Notes: generated by a model from the letters alone, not told the origin. A DNA stretch of 34,662 nt from Candidatus Electrothrix gigas (GCA_022766165.1 QYLO01000037.1:1-34662); one strand, 5' to 3'; numbered from the stretch's first letter, positions 9,704-17,928 are shown. Program-made: numbers and translations.

Positions 9704-10954
9704 TTATTGCTGCAATGCAGTCCAAAGGTTAGATTTTTGCAGATGATCTTTTCCTGTGAGATTACTCAACGACTTAAAAAAAGGTTTTTTCTCCCTTCCG
9801 GGTTGCTCAAATTCATAGATGAAAGCGGTGCAGTAATGCTTATCCGTATACGGTTGTTTGCCGATATTTTCCGGGAGAATAACCATGCCGTTGTCAAGCC
9901 AAGCCATAGCCTCTTCACGGGTGACTGTCTTCTTGCTTTCTTCAAAAGGTTGCGAAGTTACGATAAAAGCAATAATGCGATATCTACCTGGATTGGCTGT
10001 AAAAAGAGCTTTGAGATAGGAGGTGAGAGAAAATTTTTTTAGTGGGAGATAATCAGTTACCCAGCGGTCTGGAGGGGTTTTTGAGGTGCCGTCTGAGTTA
10101 AACTGTTCTAATTGGGAAACCAGAACAAAACCATCTGGCACTTGATAGTATTTTTTTTGTGAATATCCAGCTTGGTCAAACGCCGTTTCCAGTTTTTCAG
10201 CTACGTTTTTCAGATAATGATTATTGGTCAGACTTGGTAGCAGTGTTGAGGGTATTACGCTGTAGGCGGAAGGGTGAAGTGGGGGCCAAGGGAAATTTGG
10301 CATTGACTCTAAATTGCTTCCTGTATTTACTCTGTAGTTATATTTTATTTCTTGTAATCTGCTGATTGAATAGTTAAACTTTAAGTTTTCTTCTTCTAGC
10401 TTGAGCATTTGCTTTACATATAGCATGCTCTGGTTTATCTCGTTATTTAGTTTTCGTAGCTGGTTTTTCAATAATTTCCTCTGTCTCAAATGAGATATCA
10501 GAATTGTTTGTTCATACTCCCCCACAGAAGCATAAAGTAAATTTTCTAGTTCATGCAGTGCAGTTTTTAGATTTTCCAGCATTGCTTTTTTCTGATCTAT
10601 TACATCCTGTGCAGTTTCCCTGAGACTTTGTTTATGTTGTTGGTATTTATGATATTTTGCAAAGAAGCTATTGTATTTTTTCAGTAAGGCTTGTGTGTTA
10701 TCAATATGTTCTGTGTTTCCGATATTTTTTTTGTTTCTTTCTATCTTTCGTTTTTCAAACACCTCGATCTGTTGTTTTAGCTGGTCATTATAATTGGATA
10801 TACTATTGCTATATTTTTGCAATTCTTTTATTAATCTTTCCTTTGTATCGTTTTCTTGGCGCATTCTTTCCAGAGTTCTGTAGTTGACGCAGGATGAAAG
10901 AGTTACAAGAGCAAGCAATATAATGAGCGTGCTAACTGTGATTGATTTATTCAT
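9704..10954 (-). CDS. Coiled-coil lipoprotein of unknown function
   Basis: 416 residues. A lipoprotein signal ends in the lipobox LSSC at about residues 19-22, so the mature protein should be anchored to a membrane facing the periplasm. Residues 27-215 are rich in Lys, Glu, Gln and Asn with heptad spacing, read as a long coiled coil. A proline-rich hinge (PNFPWPPLHPSAYSVIP) leads to a globular C-terminal domain of about 180 residues with KYYQVPDGFVLVSQLEQF and a run ending in NPGRYRIIAFIVTS. I do not recognise the C-terminal domain. Base composition is more AT-rich than the flanking dus and namZ genes. It probably works with the small membrane protein that follows. Confidence 0.75.
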   Translation of the reverse strand: MNKSITVSTLIILLALVTLSSCVNYRTLERMRQENDTKERLIKELQKYSNSISNYNDQLKQQIEVFEKRKIERNKKNIGNTEHIDNTQALLKKYNSFFAKYHKYQQHKQSLRETAQDVIDQKKAMLENLKTALHELENLLYASVGEYEQTILISHLRQRKLLKNQLRKLNNEINQSMLYVKQMLKLEEENLKFNYSISRLQEIKYNYRVNTGSNLESMPNFPWPPLHPSAYSVIPSTLLPSLTNNHYLKNVAEKLETAFDQAGYSQKKYYQVPDGFVLVSQLEQFNSDGTSKTPPDRWVTDYLPLKKFSLTSYLKALFTANPGRYRIIAFIVTSQPFEESKKTVTREEAMAWLDNGMVILPENIGKQPYTDKHYCTAFIYEFEQPGREKKPFFKSLSNLTGKDHLQKSNLWTALQQ

Positions 10955-11033
10955 GGTTATCTAAAGATATCGGAATTTTTTAGACAAGAGATACGAAAAA
11001 TTATATTCTGAAGTTTGTTTGCCCCTTTTATCA

Positions 11034-12044
11034 TCAAACAATAACCTCAGCCAAACTTTCCTCCCCCTCTGCCACACCCTCTGCATCATTCCGTTGAAAA
11101 AAAGCATAAGCCCTTTGCCATGCCTGCTCAACAGAGTCAGCCCCCTGCACGTCACAGGCCAACCTATGGCCGAAGAAATAATTCTCAGCAAAATAATGGG
11201 TAAACTCTTTTAACCTGCCAAGACGACGCTCAGGGACAAAACGTTGGACAAGGGCAGTAACAAAATCCGCATACACTACTGGCAGGCAAATCCTAACCTT
11301 GGGGATATCAAAACCGTACACCTCACGGGCAATATCGGCAAAAAGCCAAGGTGTAGATGCAGCTCCACGGCCAATCATAAGCCCATCGGCATTGCTTATT
11401 TGCAGGCATTTCTTCGCATCTGCCACGGAAAAAATAGAACCGTTTGCAATTACTGGAATATCCACCCATTCTTTTACCTTAGCCACCCATTCCCAATGCG
11501 GTTTTCGGCAAAATGCCTCCTTGCGCAACCGGGCATGCACAGTAAGCAGGTCAATCCCCTCCCCTTCCAGCATCTGACAAAAACTTTGTAATCGTTGTTC
11601 GGAAAAAGATTCTCCAAGTCTGATTTTGGCTGTGAGGGGCAAGGCTGTCCTCTTTCGGGCAATGGCAATAATCTCACGGACAAGCTCAGGGGTATCCATC
11701 AACGAGCTGCCCCCACCGGAACGGCGTACCTTGGGAGCTGGACAACCGAGATTAATATCAACAGCATCAGCCTGTAAACGGTGCAGGGCCTCCAAGGCTG
11801 GTGCAACATCCTCTGCCGCTCCTACCAGCAGTTGGTAAGACAGTGGTCTTTCCTGTTCTGTTCGGACAAGAAAGGGAGAAATATGTTTATTTTCTACAGG
11901 GAGTTTGCGAGCAGCCAGCATCTCTGTGGAGAGCAAGCCCACACCTCCAAATTGCAGCAGGAGCGTGCGCAAAGCTGAATGGGTCAGGCCAGCCATTGGA
12001 GCCAGTAAAAGAGGAGGGGCAAGGTGAAGATTTTTTATTTTCAT
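11034..12044 (-). CDS. dus: tRNA-dihydrouridine synthase
   Basis: 336 residues. FMN enzyme that reduces uridines in the D-loop of tRNA using NAD(P)H. The N-terminal PLLLAPMAGLTHSALR strand, INLGCPAPKVRRSGGGSSL with the catalytic cysteine, LPLTAKIRLG, LLTVHAR, and DIPVIANGSIF followed by DGLMIGRGA are all typical of the Dus TIM barrel. The C-terminal helical tRNA-binding part is present. Whether it is the DusA, B or C type cannot be settled by eye; DusB-like is my guess. It is the first gene of the minus-strand run that continues with the lipoprotein, 79 bases downstream. Confidence 0.93.
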   Translation of the reverse strand: MKIKNLHLAPPLLLAPMAGLTHSALRTLLLQFGGVGLLSTEMLAARKLPVENKHISPFLVRTEQERPLSYQLLVGAAEDVAPALEALHRLQADAVDINLGCPAPKVRRSGGGSSLMDTPELVREIIAIARKRTALPLTAKIRLGESFSEQRLQSFCQMLEGEGIDLLTVHARLRKEAFCRKPHWEWVAKVKEWVDIPVIANGSIFSVADAKKCLQISNADGLMIGRGAASTPWLFADIAREVYGFDIPKVRICLPVVYADFVTALVQRFVPERRLGRLKEFTHYFAENYFFGHRLACDVQGADSVEQAWQRAYAFFQRNDAEGVAEGEESLAEVIV

Positions 12045-12146
12045 TTGTTGTAGGACACCAACAGAAAATTCATTGGTGCGCAGTCAAAAAACAGGAAGCC
12101 CTGCATTTTTTTATAGGTATACCATATATTTTCATATTTATTCAAC

Positions 12147-12188
12147 TTGACTTCTAAAAGAATCGTTTTATAAATGATACTTATTCTC
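12147..12188 (+). promoter_or_regulatory. Promoter and possible Fur-like operator of the fur gene
   Basis: TTGACT (12147-12152), a 16-base spacer and TATAAA (12169-12174) form a good sigma70-type promoter. Immediately after it, TGATACT-T-ATTCTCT (about 12174-12188) matches 11 of 14 positions of the Fur 7-1-7 consensus TGATAAT-N-ATTATCA and would lie across the transcription start. Autoregulation by the downstream Fur-family protein is therefore plausible. The operator call is tentative. Confidence 0.45.
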
Positions 12189-12255
12189 TTGGTACAACTC
12201 GACTATCAAGCTTCTTCTTTTTGACTGAACTTATTGGATTTTTTGAGGCCATCCC

Positions 12256-12336
12256 ATGTTAGCTTATGAGGTAGAAAGAAAAAGCGACCTCATTTTAACC
12301 AAGCACTCAGTTTGTCAAAATTATTCAAATGAATAG
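12256..12336 (+). CDS. 26-codon leader ORF overlapping the fur start
   Basis: ATG at 12256 has a Shine-Dalgarno GAGG seven bases upstream, followed by 25 more sense codons and TAG at 12334-12336. It begins MLAYEVERKSD and ends NYSNE. Its end overlaps the first fur ATG (12329) as AATGAATAG. The fur starts themselves lack a Shine-Dalgarno site at a normal distance, so fur translation may depend on ribosomes delivered by this leader. E. coli fur is known to be coupled to a comparable upstream ORF (uof) that is the target of RyhB. No sequence similarity to uof is claimed. Confidence 0.5.
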   Translation: MLAYEVERKSDLILTKHSVCQNYSNE

Positions 12337-12751
12337 AAAGGTTATGAATACATCGTCATCCATGATCCGCCTGACAACGCAACGTCAAATCCTGCTTGAA
12401 GAACTTTCCAAAGTCAGCAGTCATCCAACAGCCTGTGAACTGTATGAGATAGTAAGAAAACGCCTGCCCAGAATAGGGCTGGGAACGGTGTACAGAAACC
12501 TCGAACTCATGGTTCATGCCGGCATGATACGCAAGCTGGAACTTGGAGGCAAACAGAAACGTTTTGATGCAAGAACCGATCTCCATTACCATGTTCGTTG
12601 CTCGTTCTGCGGAAAAATGGCTGATCTCAGTCTTCCAGTGGAAAAAAAAATTACAGAACATGCCGCTCAAAAAACTTCCTATAAAATTTTAGGGCATAAC
12701 GTAGAGTTTATAGGCGAGTGTCCAGCCTGCCAACAGGAGAGACGGACATAG
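12329..12751 (+). CDS. fur: Fur/PerR-family metal-dependent repressor
   Basis: 140 residues from the first ATG; in-frame ATGs at 12344 and 12362 are alternatives and none has a well-spaced Shine-Dalgarno site. The protein binds operator DNA when loaded with Fe(II) or another metal. The N-terminal winged helix contains RLTTQRQILLEEL and the family signature GLGTVYRNLELMVHAG; the metal-binding half has DLHYHVRCSFCG with His residues and the first structural zinc CxxC, and CPACQ as the second CxxC. Fur and PerR cannot be told apart with certainty here. It is divergent from dus and convergent with tyrS. Confidence 0.9.
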   Translation: MNRKVMNTSSSMIRLTTQRQILLEELSKVSSHPTACELYEIVRKRLPRIGLGTVYRNLELMVHAGMIRKLELGGKQKRFDARTDLHYHVRCSFCGKMADLSLPVEKKITEHAAQKTSYKILGHNVEFIGECPACQQERRT

Positions 12752-12777
12752 CGATCCCGGACTCTTTTTTTACCTTT

Positions 12778-14013
12778 TTACTGTTGTTCAAGTTGTGCAA
12801 GAGAAAAAAATACCTTGCAAAAACGACGCTTTCCAACTTGAAGCAATACCTCAGCGTCAGTGGCAACTTCTGTTTGTACGTCAGCAACCTTTTTTCCATT
12901 CACCGAAACCGCATTCTGCTGCACCATTCGCCGACCGTCAGAGGTTGATTGCACCAGACCAGCTTCCAGCAACAGTTTGGGTAACCATATTGATGGGCCC
13001 TCGACGCTGATATTTTTTTCTGGAATATCGTCAGGAAGCTCATGACGTTTAAAGATCTGTTCAAAATTCTTTTCCGCCGCATCTGCGGCATCTTGATCAT
13101 GAAAACGGGCTACCAGTTCCTTGGCAAGCTGCACCTTGACCGCCTTGGGATGGACCTTGCCCTGCTTCATATCCTGCTGTAACAGGTCAATCTCTTCCAA
13201 GCTCAAATCACTGAGCAACTCATAGTAACGAAACATGAGTTCGTCACTCATGGAAAGGATCTTACCAAAGATATCATCTGCTGATTCGGCAATGCCAATG
13301 TAGTTGCCCAGCGACTTACTCATCTTGTTGACCCCGTCCAATCCCTCAAGCAAGGGCATGGTCAGGACAACCTGGGGCGCAATCCCACGAGTCCGCTGCA
13401 TCTCTCGGCCCATGAGCAGGTTAAAGAGCTGGTCTGTCCCTCCTAACTCCACATCAGCCTTGAGGGCAACAGAATCATACCCCTGAATCAGGGGATAAAA
13501 GAACTCATGAATAGAGATAGGACGATGGCCTTCAAAACGTTTTTTAAAGTCATCCCGTTCTAACATGCGGGCCACGGTGAGTTCAGAGGCGAGATGAATC
13601 ATCTGATACGAAGAAAGCTCACCTAACCAAGCTGAGTTAAAGACGATCTTGGTCTGCGTTGGATCAAGAACTTTAAAAACCTGCTCTTTATAGGTCTCAG
13701 CATTTCGGGCAATGTCGTCCCGAGTCAGAGGCGGTCTGGTTTCCGATTTACCTGTGGGGTCACCGATCAGACCGGTAAAATCACCGATCAAAAAGTTGAT
13801 TGTATGACCAAGCTGTTGAAATTGGCGCATCTTCTGTAACAACACAGTATGCCCCAGATGAAGGTCAGGGGCTGTGGGATCAAAACCAGCCTTAACAATC
13901 AGCGGTTTCTCCTCTTCAACGGCCTTTGTCAGCTTTTTTTCCAGGTCTTCCCAAGAAAAAAGTTCAGCACAACCGCGTTCTATAACTGCTCTCTGTTCCT
14001 CAACTGATTTCAT
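12778..14013 (-). CDS. tyrS: Tyrosyl-tRNA synthetase
   Basis: 411 residues from the ATG at 14013. A GTG three codons upstream is only two bases from the AAGGAG ribosome-binding site, while the ATG is eleven away, so the ATG is preferred. It charges tRNA-Tyr with tyrosine. The Rossmann catalytic domain carries the class I motifs HLGH (HIGH) and KMSKS, with [14 protein letters not shown] and [10 protein letters not shown] between them. A C-terminal S4 RNA-binding domain (about 345-405) contains [16 protein letters not shown]. The gene ends 26 bases from the convergent fur gene and lies 15 bases after rny, probably in one transcript with it. Confidence 0.97.
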   Translation of the reverse strand: MKSVEEQRAVIERGCAELFSWEDLEKKLTKAVEEEKPLIVKAGFDPTAPDLHLGHTVLLQKMRQFQQLGHTINFLIGDFTGLIGDPTGKSETRPPLTRDDIARNAETYKEQVFKVLDPTQTKIVFNSAWLGELSSYQMIHLASELTVARMLERDDFKKRFEGHRPISIHEFFYPLIQGYDSVALKADVELGGTDQLFNLLMGREMQRTRGIAPQVVLTMPLLEGLDGVNKMSKSLGNYIGIAESADDIFGKILSMSDELMFRYYELLSDLSLEEIDLLQQDMKQGKVHPKAVKVQLAKELVARFHDQDAADAAEKNFEQIFKRHELPDDIPEKNISVEGPSIWLPKLLLEAGLVQSTSDGRRMVQQNAVSVNGKKVADVQTEVATDAEVLLQVGKRRFCKVFFSLAQLEQQ

Positions 14014-14028
14014 GCTTTTCACAGCTCC

Positions 14029-15594
14029 TTACTTGGCATACTCAACTGCTCTGGTTTCTCGAATCACAGTTACTCGAATTTGACCTGGATAGGTCAGTTG
14101 GCCCTCAATAGACTTGGCAATATCCCGGCTCAACAGCAGGGCTTCATCATCATGCACCTTTTGACTGTCCACAATGATCCGTAAATCCCGACCAGCCTGC
14201 ACAGCATAAGATTTTTCAACGCCATCAAATGAGTTGGCTATACTCTCAAGGTCTTCCAACCGCTTGACATAACTTTGCAGCATCTCTTTGCGGGCGCCAG
14301 GACGGGCACCGGAAAGGGCATCAGCTGACTGCACCAAAACATCAAGTACGCTCTTGGGTTGAAGATCTTCATGATGCGCTCCAACAGCATAGACAATATC
14401 CTCAGCCTCACCGTATTTTTTCACCAGATCCCGCCCAATAATCGCATGAGAGCCTTCAACCTCATGATCCACGGCCTTGCCAATATCGTGGAGCAGACCT
14501 GCCCGCTTGGCCTTTTTTATATCCAGTCCCAGTTCTGCCGCCATAACACCACAAAGAAAGGCTACTTCCAGAGAGTGCTGCAAAATATTTTGCCCATAGC
14601 TGGTTCGATACTTCAACCGACCAATCAGGTTGACCAAGTCTACATGCATACCGTGGGCATTGACATCAAAGGTGGCCTTTTCACCAACCTCTTTAATCTC
14701 CACATCCAACTCATCAGTTACCCTCGCAACCACCTCTTCAATTCGAGCCGGATGGATTCTACCATCGGAAATCAGCTGAATCAAGGACTGCCGGGCAACT
14801 TCTCGACGAATAGGATTAAACCCGGAAAGGATCACAGCCTCTGGGGTATCATCAATGATAATATCAATGCCGGTTGCCGCTTCAATCGCCCGAATATTAC
14901 GTCCCTCTCTGCCGATAATCCGTCCCTTCATTTCATCACTGGGCAACGGCACCATAGACACGGTTTTATCAGCAACATAATCACCAGCATAACGGGCAAT
15001 AGCCAAGGCCAAGATATTTTTTCCTTTTCTATCCGCCTCAAGCTTCATCTCATTTTCAATACGGCTCAAACGCTTGGCTGCATCCATCCGGGCTTCGCTT
15101 TCAATGGATTCCATGAGCCGATCTTTGGCCTGCTTCTGAGTTATCCCGGAAATATTCTCCAACTCATAGCGTTGTTGTTCAATAATGCTGTTCAGTTCCT
15201 CTTCCCGGACGCTGACAGCTTTTTCCCGACCATCTATTTGCTTTTCTCTGCTCCGAAGTCCTGACTCTTTTTTCTTCAGGTCATTTAACTCCTCATGCAC
15301 CTTATCAAGCTTGTGGTCAAGTCGGCGTTGCTCTTCTTTCAGCCCTTTTCGTGACTCTTTTATCTCTTGTTCAGCTTCTTTTTTTGTCTGATAAATCTCT
15401 TCTTTTACCAGCAGTAGGCGTTCCTTTTTGATCTGCTCGGCTTCCTGAATAGCATTTTCAACAATCAAACGTCCCTGATTCTTGATATCTGCTTGATTAC
15501 CCTCTATAAACTTCTTTCTCAGCACAAAACCAACAGCTACCCCGACAATTAATGCCAGAACAAGGAGAAGTACTGTCACACCACTCATCATCAT
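14029..15594 (-). CDS. rny: Ribonuclease Y
   Basis: 521 residues from the ATG at 15594, the first of three consecutive ATGs; an extension of 35 codons upstream is charged and unlike the family, whose members begin at the membrane helix. RNase Y is a membrane-anchored endonuclease that starts mRNA decay. Seen in order: N-terminal helix ([20 protein letters not shown]), long coiled coil (about 25-165), KH domain with [15 protein letters not shown], and HD domain with HSLEVA and [12 protein letters not shown]. An AGG lies ten bases before the first ATG. The upstream 15595-15823 is AT-rich with no gene. Confidence 0.96.
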   Translation of the reverse strand: MMMSGVTVLLLVLALIVGVAVGFVLRKKFIEGNQADIKNQGRLIVENAIQEAEQIKKERLLLVKEEIYQTKKEAEQEIKESRKGLKEEQRRLDHKLDKVHEELNDLKKKESGLRSREKQIDGREKAVSVREEELNSIIEQQRYELENISGITQKQAKDRLMESIESEARMDAAKRLSRIENEMKLEADRKGKNILALAIARYAGDYVADKTVSMVPLPSDEMKGRIIGREGRNIRAIEAATGIDIIIDDTPEAVILSGFNPIRREVARQSLIQLISDGRIHPARIEEVVARVTDELDVEIKEVGEKATFDVNAHGMHVDLVNLIGRLKYRTSYGQNILQHSLEVAFLCGVMAAELGLDIKKAKRAGLLHDIGKAVDHEVEGSHAIIGRDLVKKYGEAEDIVYAVGAHHEDLQPKSVLDVLVQSADALSGARPGARKEMLQSYVKRLEDLESIANSFDGVEKSYAVQAGRDLRIIVDSQKVHDDEALLLSRDIAKSIEGQLTYPGQIRVTVIRETRAVEYAK

Positions 15595-15823
15595 AGTATA
15601 TTTACCTGCTCTGTTATGCTGCCTTGAAAGCAAACTGCATGCCAGCCTCTTGAATTTTTTGAATCTCTCGTACTTCCTGTACAGGCCAAAATTACGCAAA
15701 GATGAAGCAAAGACAACAGTTTATACTTTCAATAATCTGTTATAATATTATAATTAAACCAAAAAATAGTAAGATTCCTAGAACAAAAGGAGAAAGGAAG
15801 CAATACACCAACAGAGGACGCCG

Positions 15824-15943
15824 ATGAAAATCTGCTTTCAAACGGATCAAAAGGACGCAACTACATGCGCTGCGAAAAGAGAAAAGACATTATATGAAAA
15901 ATCTTTACAGATCGGAAGAATATATCCGTTAAAAGACCGGTGA
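15824..15943 (+). CDS. Possible 39-residue ORF ending in UGA (unknown)
   Basis: ATG at 15824 is preceded by AGAGG at six bases, a good ribosome-binding site, and by AT-rich promoter-like sequence (TATAAT at 15741-15746 and 15749-15754). The 39 codons read MKICFQTDQKDATTC and onward to PLKDR, then UGA at 15941-15943. The same frame remains open past the UGA to 16192. It could be a short protein, the front of a UGA-interrupted gene, or chance. No family is recognised. Confidence 0.35.
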   Translation: MKICFQTDQKDATTCAAKREKTLYEKSLQIGRIYPLKDR

Positions 15944-15952
15944 ATCATAACA

Positions 15953-16192
15953 GTGAAGAACCTACGCAGGATCTCCCCCCTATCCTCCGGACGTTACGCC
16001 GGAAAACGCCCCTCCCTTGAAGTATACCTCACTTCTCCGGAGCTTTTTGCCGCACCGGAATCCCTTGAACATTGCATCAAACAGCTCAAGGATTATGTAG
16101 AACGGGGCTATGCAACATATCAAGCTGCCAACGGTCCCCGAAAACCGCTGCATAAAAAAATCCCCGCACTGCCGTGTCAACGCAATGATTAA
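15953..16192 (+). CDS. Possible 79-residue ORF, in frame with the preceding ORF
   Basis: GTG at 15953 is the only start after the UGA at 15941 and has no clear ribosome-binding site. The protein looks plausible in its middle (SLEVYLTSPELF, SLEHCIKQLKDYVERGYATY), amphipathic and Lys/Arg-rich at both ends. It may instead be the second part of a 122-residue protein beginning at 15824 with the UGA read through. Its last 38 bases run antisense to the 6S RNA candidate. No family is recognised and the reality of the gene is uncertain. Confidence 0.3.
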   Translation: MKNLRRISPLSSGRYAGKRPSLEVYLTSPELFAAPESLEHCIKQLKDYVERGYATYQAANGPRKPLHKKIPALPCQRND

Positions 16193-16320
16193 ACCTATAT
16201 AATAGGTGGGCTATTCATACTGCACTTAGGAAATCAATAAAGGTTTCCAGCATGTAGCAGGGGAAATTACCCTATCAATGAGAGTTGGCTCAATACTCCG
16301 CTGATCACAAACAGCGCAGG
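16155..16320 (-). ncRNA. ssrS: 6S RNA (ssrS) candidate
   Basis: On the minus strand the RNA would start at CCUGCGCUG (16312-16320), which pairs over nine base pairs (two G-U) with CAGUGCGGG (16163-16171) some 140 bases later; a run of seven U follows (16154-16160), as at a factor-independent terminator. Inside, UGAUAGG pairs with CCUAUUA, enclosing a GGAAA/UUUCC hairpin, and a large open region lies between the inner and closing stems, as in 6S RNA. A TATAAT box lies seven bases before the start. The place directly after zapA and before rny fits 6S RNA in proteobacteria, where ssrS commonly follows zapA. About 166 nt is slightly short for the family. Confidence 0.62.
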
Positions 16321-16327
16321 AAAACGT

Positions 16328-16333
16328 ATTATA
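16328..16333 (-). promoter_or_regulatory. -10 box of the 6S RNA candidate
   Basis: TATAAT on the minus strand, spaced seven bases from the predicted RNA start at 16320. The -35 region upstream is T-rich with no clear consensus. Confidence 0.5.
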
Positions 16334-16371
16334 TTAATCGAAAAAAGTGTGAGAGAAAAGATAAAAAATAA

Positions 16372-16683
16372 TTATTTATCCAAAACCGTTGTTAGGCGAT
16401 CAATCATCCCTAAAACTAATTCTTTTCTCATCTTGTAGTTATCTCTATCGTTATGAAATTCATTGAATTCCCGTTCTAAAACCACAGAACGAGAGGCTAT
16501 CCGTAGGCAGGCCAAAACGAGCAAAGTCGTAGACGGGACAGTGGTTGTTGGGCCGTATTCTTCGGGTTCACCCAACTCCCGGCGTAATACGGAAACAGCC
16601 TCTTCCACCTCGTTATCAGGCACATCGCTGTAGAACGAAAATTCCTGCCCATAAAGGGTAAAGTTGATAAGGCGTTCTTCCAT
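16372..16683 (-). CDS. zapA: Cell division protein ZapA
   Basis: 103 residues. ZapA binds FtsZ and promotes Z-ring bundling. The N-terminal globular part (VNFTLYGQEFSF-like start, here INFTLYGQEFSFYSD) is followed by the typical stretch LLVLACLRIASRSVVLEREF and a C-terminal coiled-coil helix. It lies 45 bases after the zapB-like gene and 51 bases before the 6S RNA start. Length and order are normal for Desulfobacterota-type loci. Confidence 0.88.
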   Translation of the reverse strand: MEERLINFTLYGQEFSFYSDVPDNEVEEAVSVLRRELGEPEEYGPTTTVPSTTLLVLACLRIASRSVVLEREFNEFHNDRDNYKMRKELVLGMIDRLTTVLDK

Positions 16684-16728
16684 ATTCCTGCGAACAGATT
16701 ATATCTTCAGGAGCGTATCTTCAAAAAC

Positions 16729-17145
16729 TCACAGAGACGTTGCATTTGCATCAAATCCTAGGTCAGACTCTGAGTCAGATCCTAAATCAGATCCTAAATC
16801 AGATTCTGACTCAGAACTTGTGTCAAAATCAAAGTCTGCGTCTGCGTCTGACTCGGAAACGTACTCATTCTCCTCTTGTTCCTGCTGAACCTCCAACTGC
16901 TCACCAGTACCAGTACCTTGCTCTGATTCCCACTGCTCTATCCGACTAAGCAGACCAGAAATTCGGCTACCAATTTCTGAGCGTTGATCCTGCAATTCGG
17001 TAAGCTCCCTTTTTAACACATCGCATTCTCTCTCACTTTCTTGGAGACTTTCTTCAAGAATACGATACTTTCCTTTCAAATCTCTATACTTTTCAATCAG
17101 TGTATCGACAAGCTGTTCTAAGCGAATAAACTCTTCGTTATCCAT
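16729..17145 (-). CDS. ZapB-like coiled-coil protein with an acidic repeat tail
   Basis: 138 residues. The first 70 (MDNEEFIRLEQLVDTLIEKY and onward) form a coiled coil of ZapB size and type, and the place just before zapA supports a Z-ring accessory role. Residues from about 75 on are low complexity: Glu/Gln-rich, then Asp/Ser/Glu-rich with SESDLGSDLGSDSESD, ending in DANATSL. The tail is encoded by a 12-bp tandem repeat (16764-16811). Ordinary ZapB proteins lack such a tail. The function of the tail is unknown; a disordered acidic region is the simplest reading. Confidence 0.7.
   Translation of the reverse strand: MDNEEFIRLEQLVDTLIEKYRDLKGKYRILEESLQESERECDVLKRELTELQDQRSEIGSRISGLLSRIEQWESEQGTGTGEQLEVQQEQEENEYVSESDADADFDFDTSSESESDLGSDLGSDSESDLGFDANATSL
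16764..16811. repeat. Tandem repeat of four 12-bp units within the zapB-like gene
   Basis: Four units aligned on CAGATCCTAAAT (two exact, two variant: CAGACTCTGAGT and CAGATTCTGACT) run from 16764 to 16811 and keep the reading frame, so unit gain or loss would lengthen or shorten the acidic tail without a frameshift. A 6-bp repeat (GTCTGC, GTCTGC, GTCTGA) follows at 16834-16851. Confidence 0.85.
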
Positions 17146-17328
17146 GCCGCAAGTCCTTTTGTATATGTCTCTCTGTATACGCTATAAATAAATAAAAATC
17201 AATACCTAGAGACTAAAGCATCTTTCATTACATGCAGCAGCCTCCTTTTGAGACTATACTTACCAGCTTGTGCTGGCAAACGCAAGGGTTTTACTCCCCT
17301 GCCAATGAATTCTCCCTGCTCATAAAGG

Positions 17329-17811
17329 CTAACGAAAATACTTCCAACTGACAGGGCGTCCGTTAGTATAGGGCATATATCCATGAAAAGGAAGAGGATC
17401 TTTATCAAAGACTAAGGAAAGAAAGTAGCGGTCGCCTTCCCACATCGGCAGCTCTGCCAGCGCATCCAACCGATGCCAAGCAAGGTCACCTTCCTCATTG
17501 CATTTTCGAGGACATCCAATAAAGGAGGTGATGAGAAAAATAAATCCCAGCCAGTGTTCTCCGGCAGGACCAAAACCAGGCCAATTAATCGTACCGCGCA
17601 ACTGCATCTCCTGACAGATAATACCGGCCTCTTCCTGGATTTCCCGCACCATGCAGCTCTGTACATCCTCATCAGCCTGCATTTTACCGCCAAGTCCATT
17701 ATACTTGCCAAGATGCTGGTCATCCTTGCGGGCATTGCGGTGGACAAGCAGTACTTTTTCTGCGTCTGGAGAGAGGATATAACCGAGCGTTCCTACAATA
17801 GGAGTGTACAT
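17329..17811 (-). CDS. Nudix hydrolase (MutT-like)
   Basis: 160 residues. Nudix enzymes hydrolyse nucleoside diphosphates linked to another moiety, for instance 8-oxo-dGTP. The Nudix box is complete: GGKMQADEDVQSCMVREIQEEAGI, with the REIQEEAG core. The surrounding LGKYNGLGGK and FGPAGEHWLGFIF stretches resemble the MTH1/MutT 8-oxo-dGTP group, but the substrate cannot be read from sequence. The ATG at 17811 directly follows the TAG of the 38-residue gene (TAGATG), indicating coupling. Confidence 0.9.
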   Translation of the reverse strand: MYTPIVGTLGYILSPDAEKVLLVHRNARKDDQHLGKYNGLGGKMQADEDVQSCMVREIQEEAGIICQEMQLRGTINWPGFGPAGEHWLGFIFLITSFIGCPRKCNEEGDLAWHRLDALAELPMWEGDRYFLSLVFDKDPLPFHGYMPYTNGRPVSWKYFR

Positions 17812-17928
17812 CTATGTTCGGGCGATTCCCCGACAGTACTCTTTGATTAAATTGAGCCGCTCTTTAACAGTCATTCGAAAATAAAAGGGGCTGTGCATCA
17901 ATATACGGATTGCTTCTCGACGTTCCAT
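17812..17928 (-). CDS. 38-residue conserved-looking small protein, coupled to the Nudix gene
   Basis: The ATG at 17928 has AAGGA seven bases upstream, and the TAG at 17812-17814 touches the Nudix ATG. The protein begins MERREAIRILMHSPFYFRM and contains MTVKERLNLIKEYC; it is basic and predicted helical. It is too short for most gene callers, but the ribosome-binding site, the exact TAGATG junction and the protein-like composition make it credible. Its function is not known; a partner or regulator of the Nudix enzyme is possible. Confidence 0.65.
   Translation of the reverse strand: MERREAIRILMHSPFYFRMTVKERLNLIKEYCRGIART

Noticed and set aside
12262..12285. GAGGT/ACCTC inverted repeat in the fur leader
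   Set aside because: Only five to six base pairs around a long loop and no U-run; it lies inside the leader ORF and is not convincing as an attenuator.
14359..15264. 301-codon plus-strand open frame opposite rny
   Set aside because: Antisense to RNase Y, no ribosome-binding site, no recognisable family.
17199..17408. 69-codon minus-strand frame starting inside the end of the Nudix gene
   Set aside because: It overlaps the Nudix C-terminus out of frame and has no ribosome-binding site. Its last 50 codons look somewhat protein-like, so a small gene is not fully excluded, but support is too weak. A CCAGC/GCTGG hairpin at 17263-17276 in the same interval has no U-run and is not called as a terminator.
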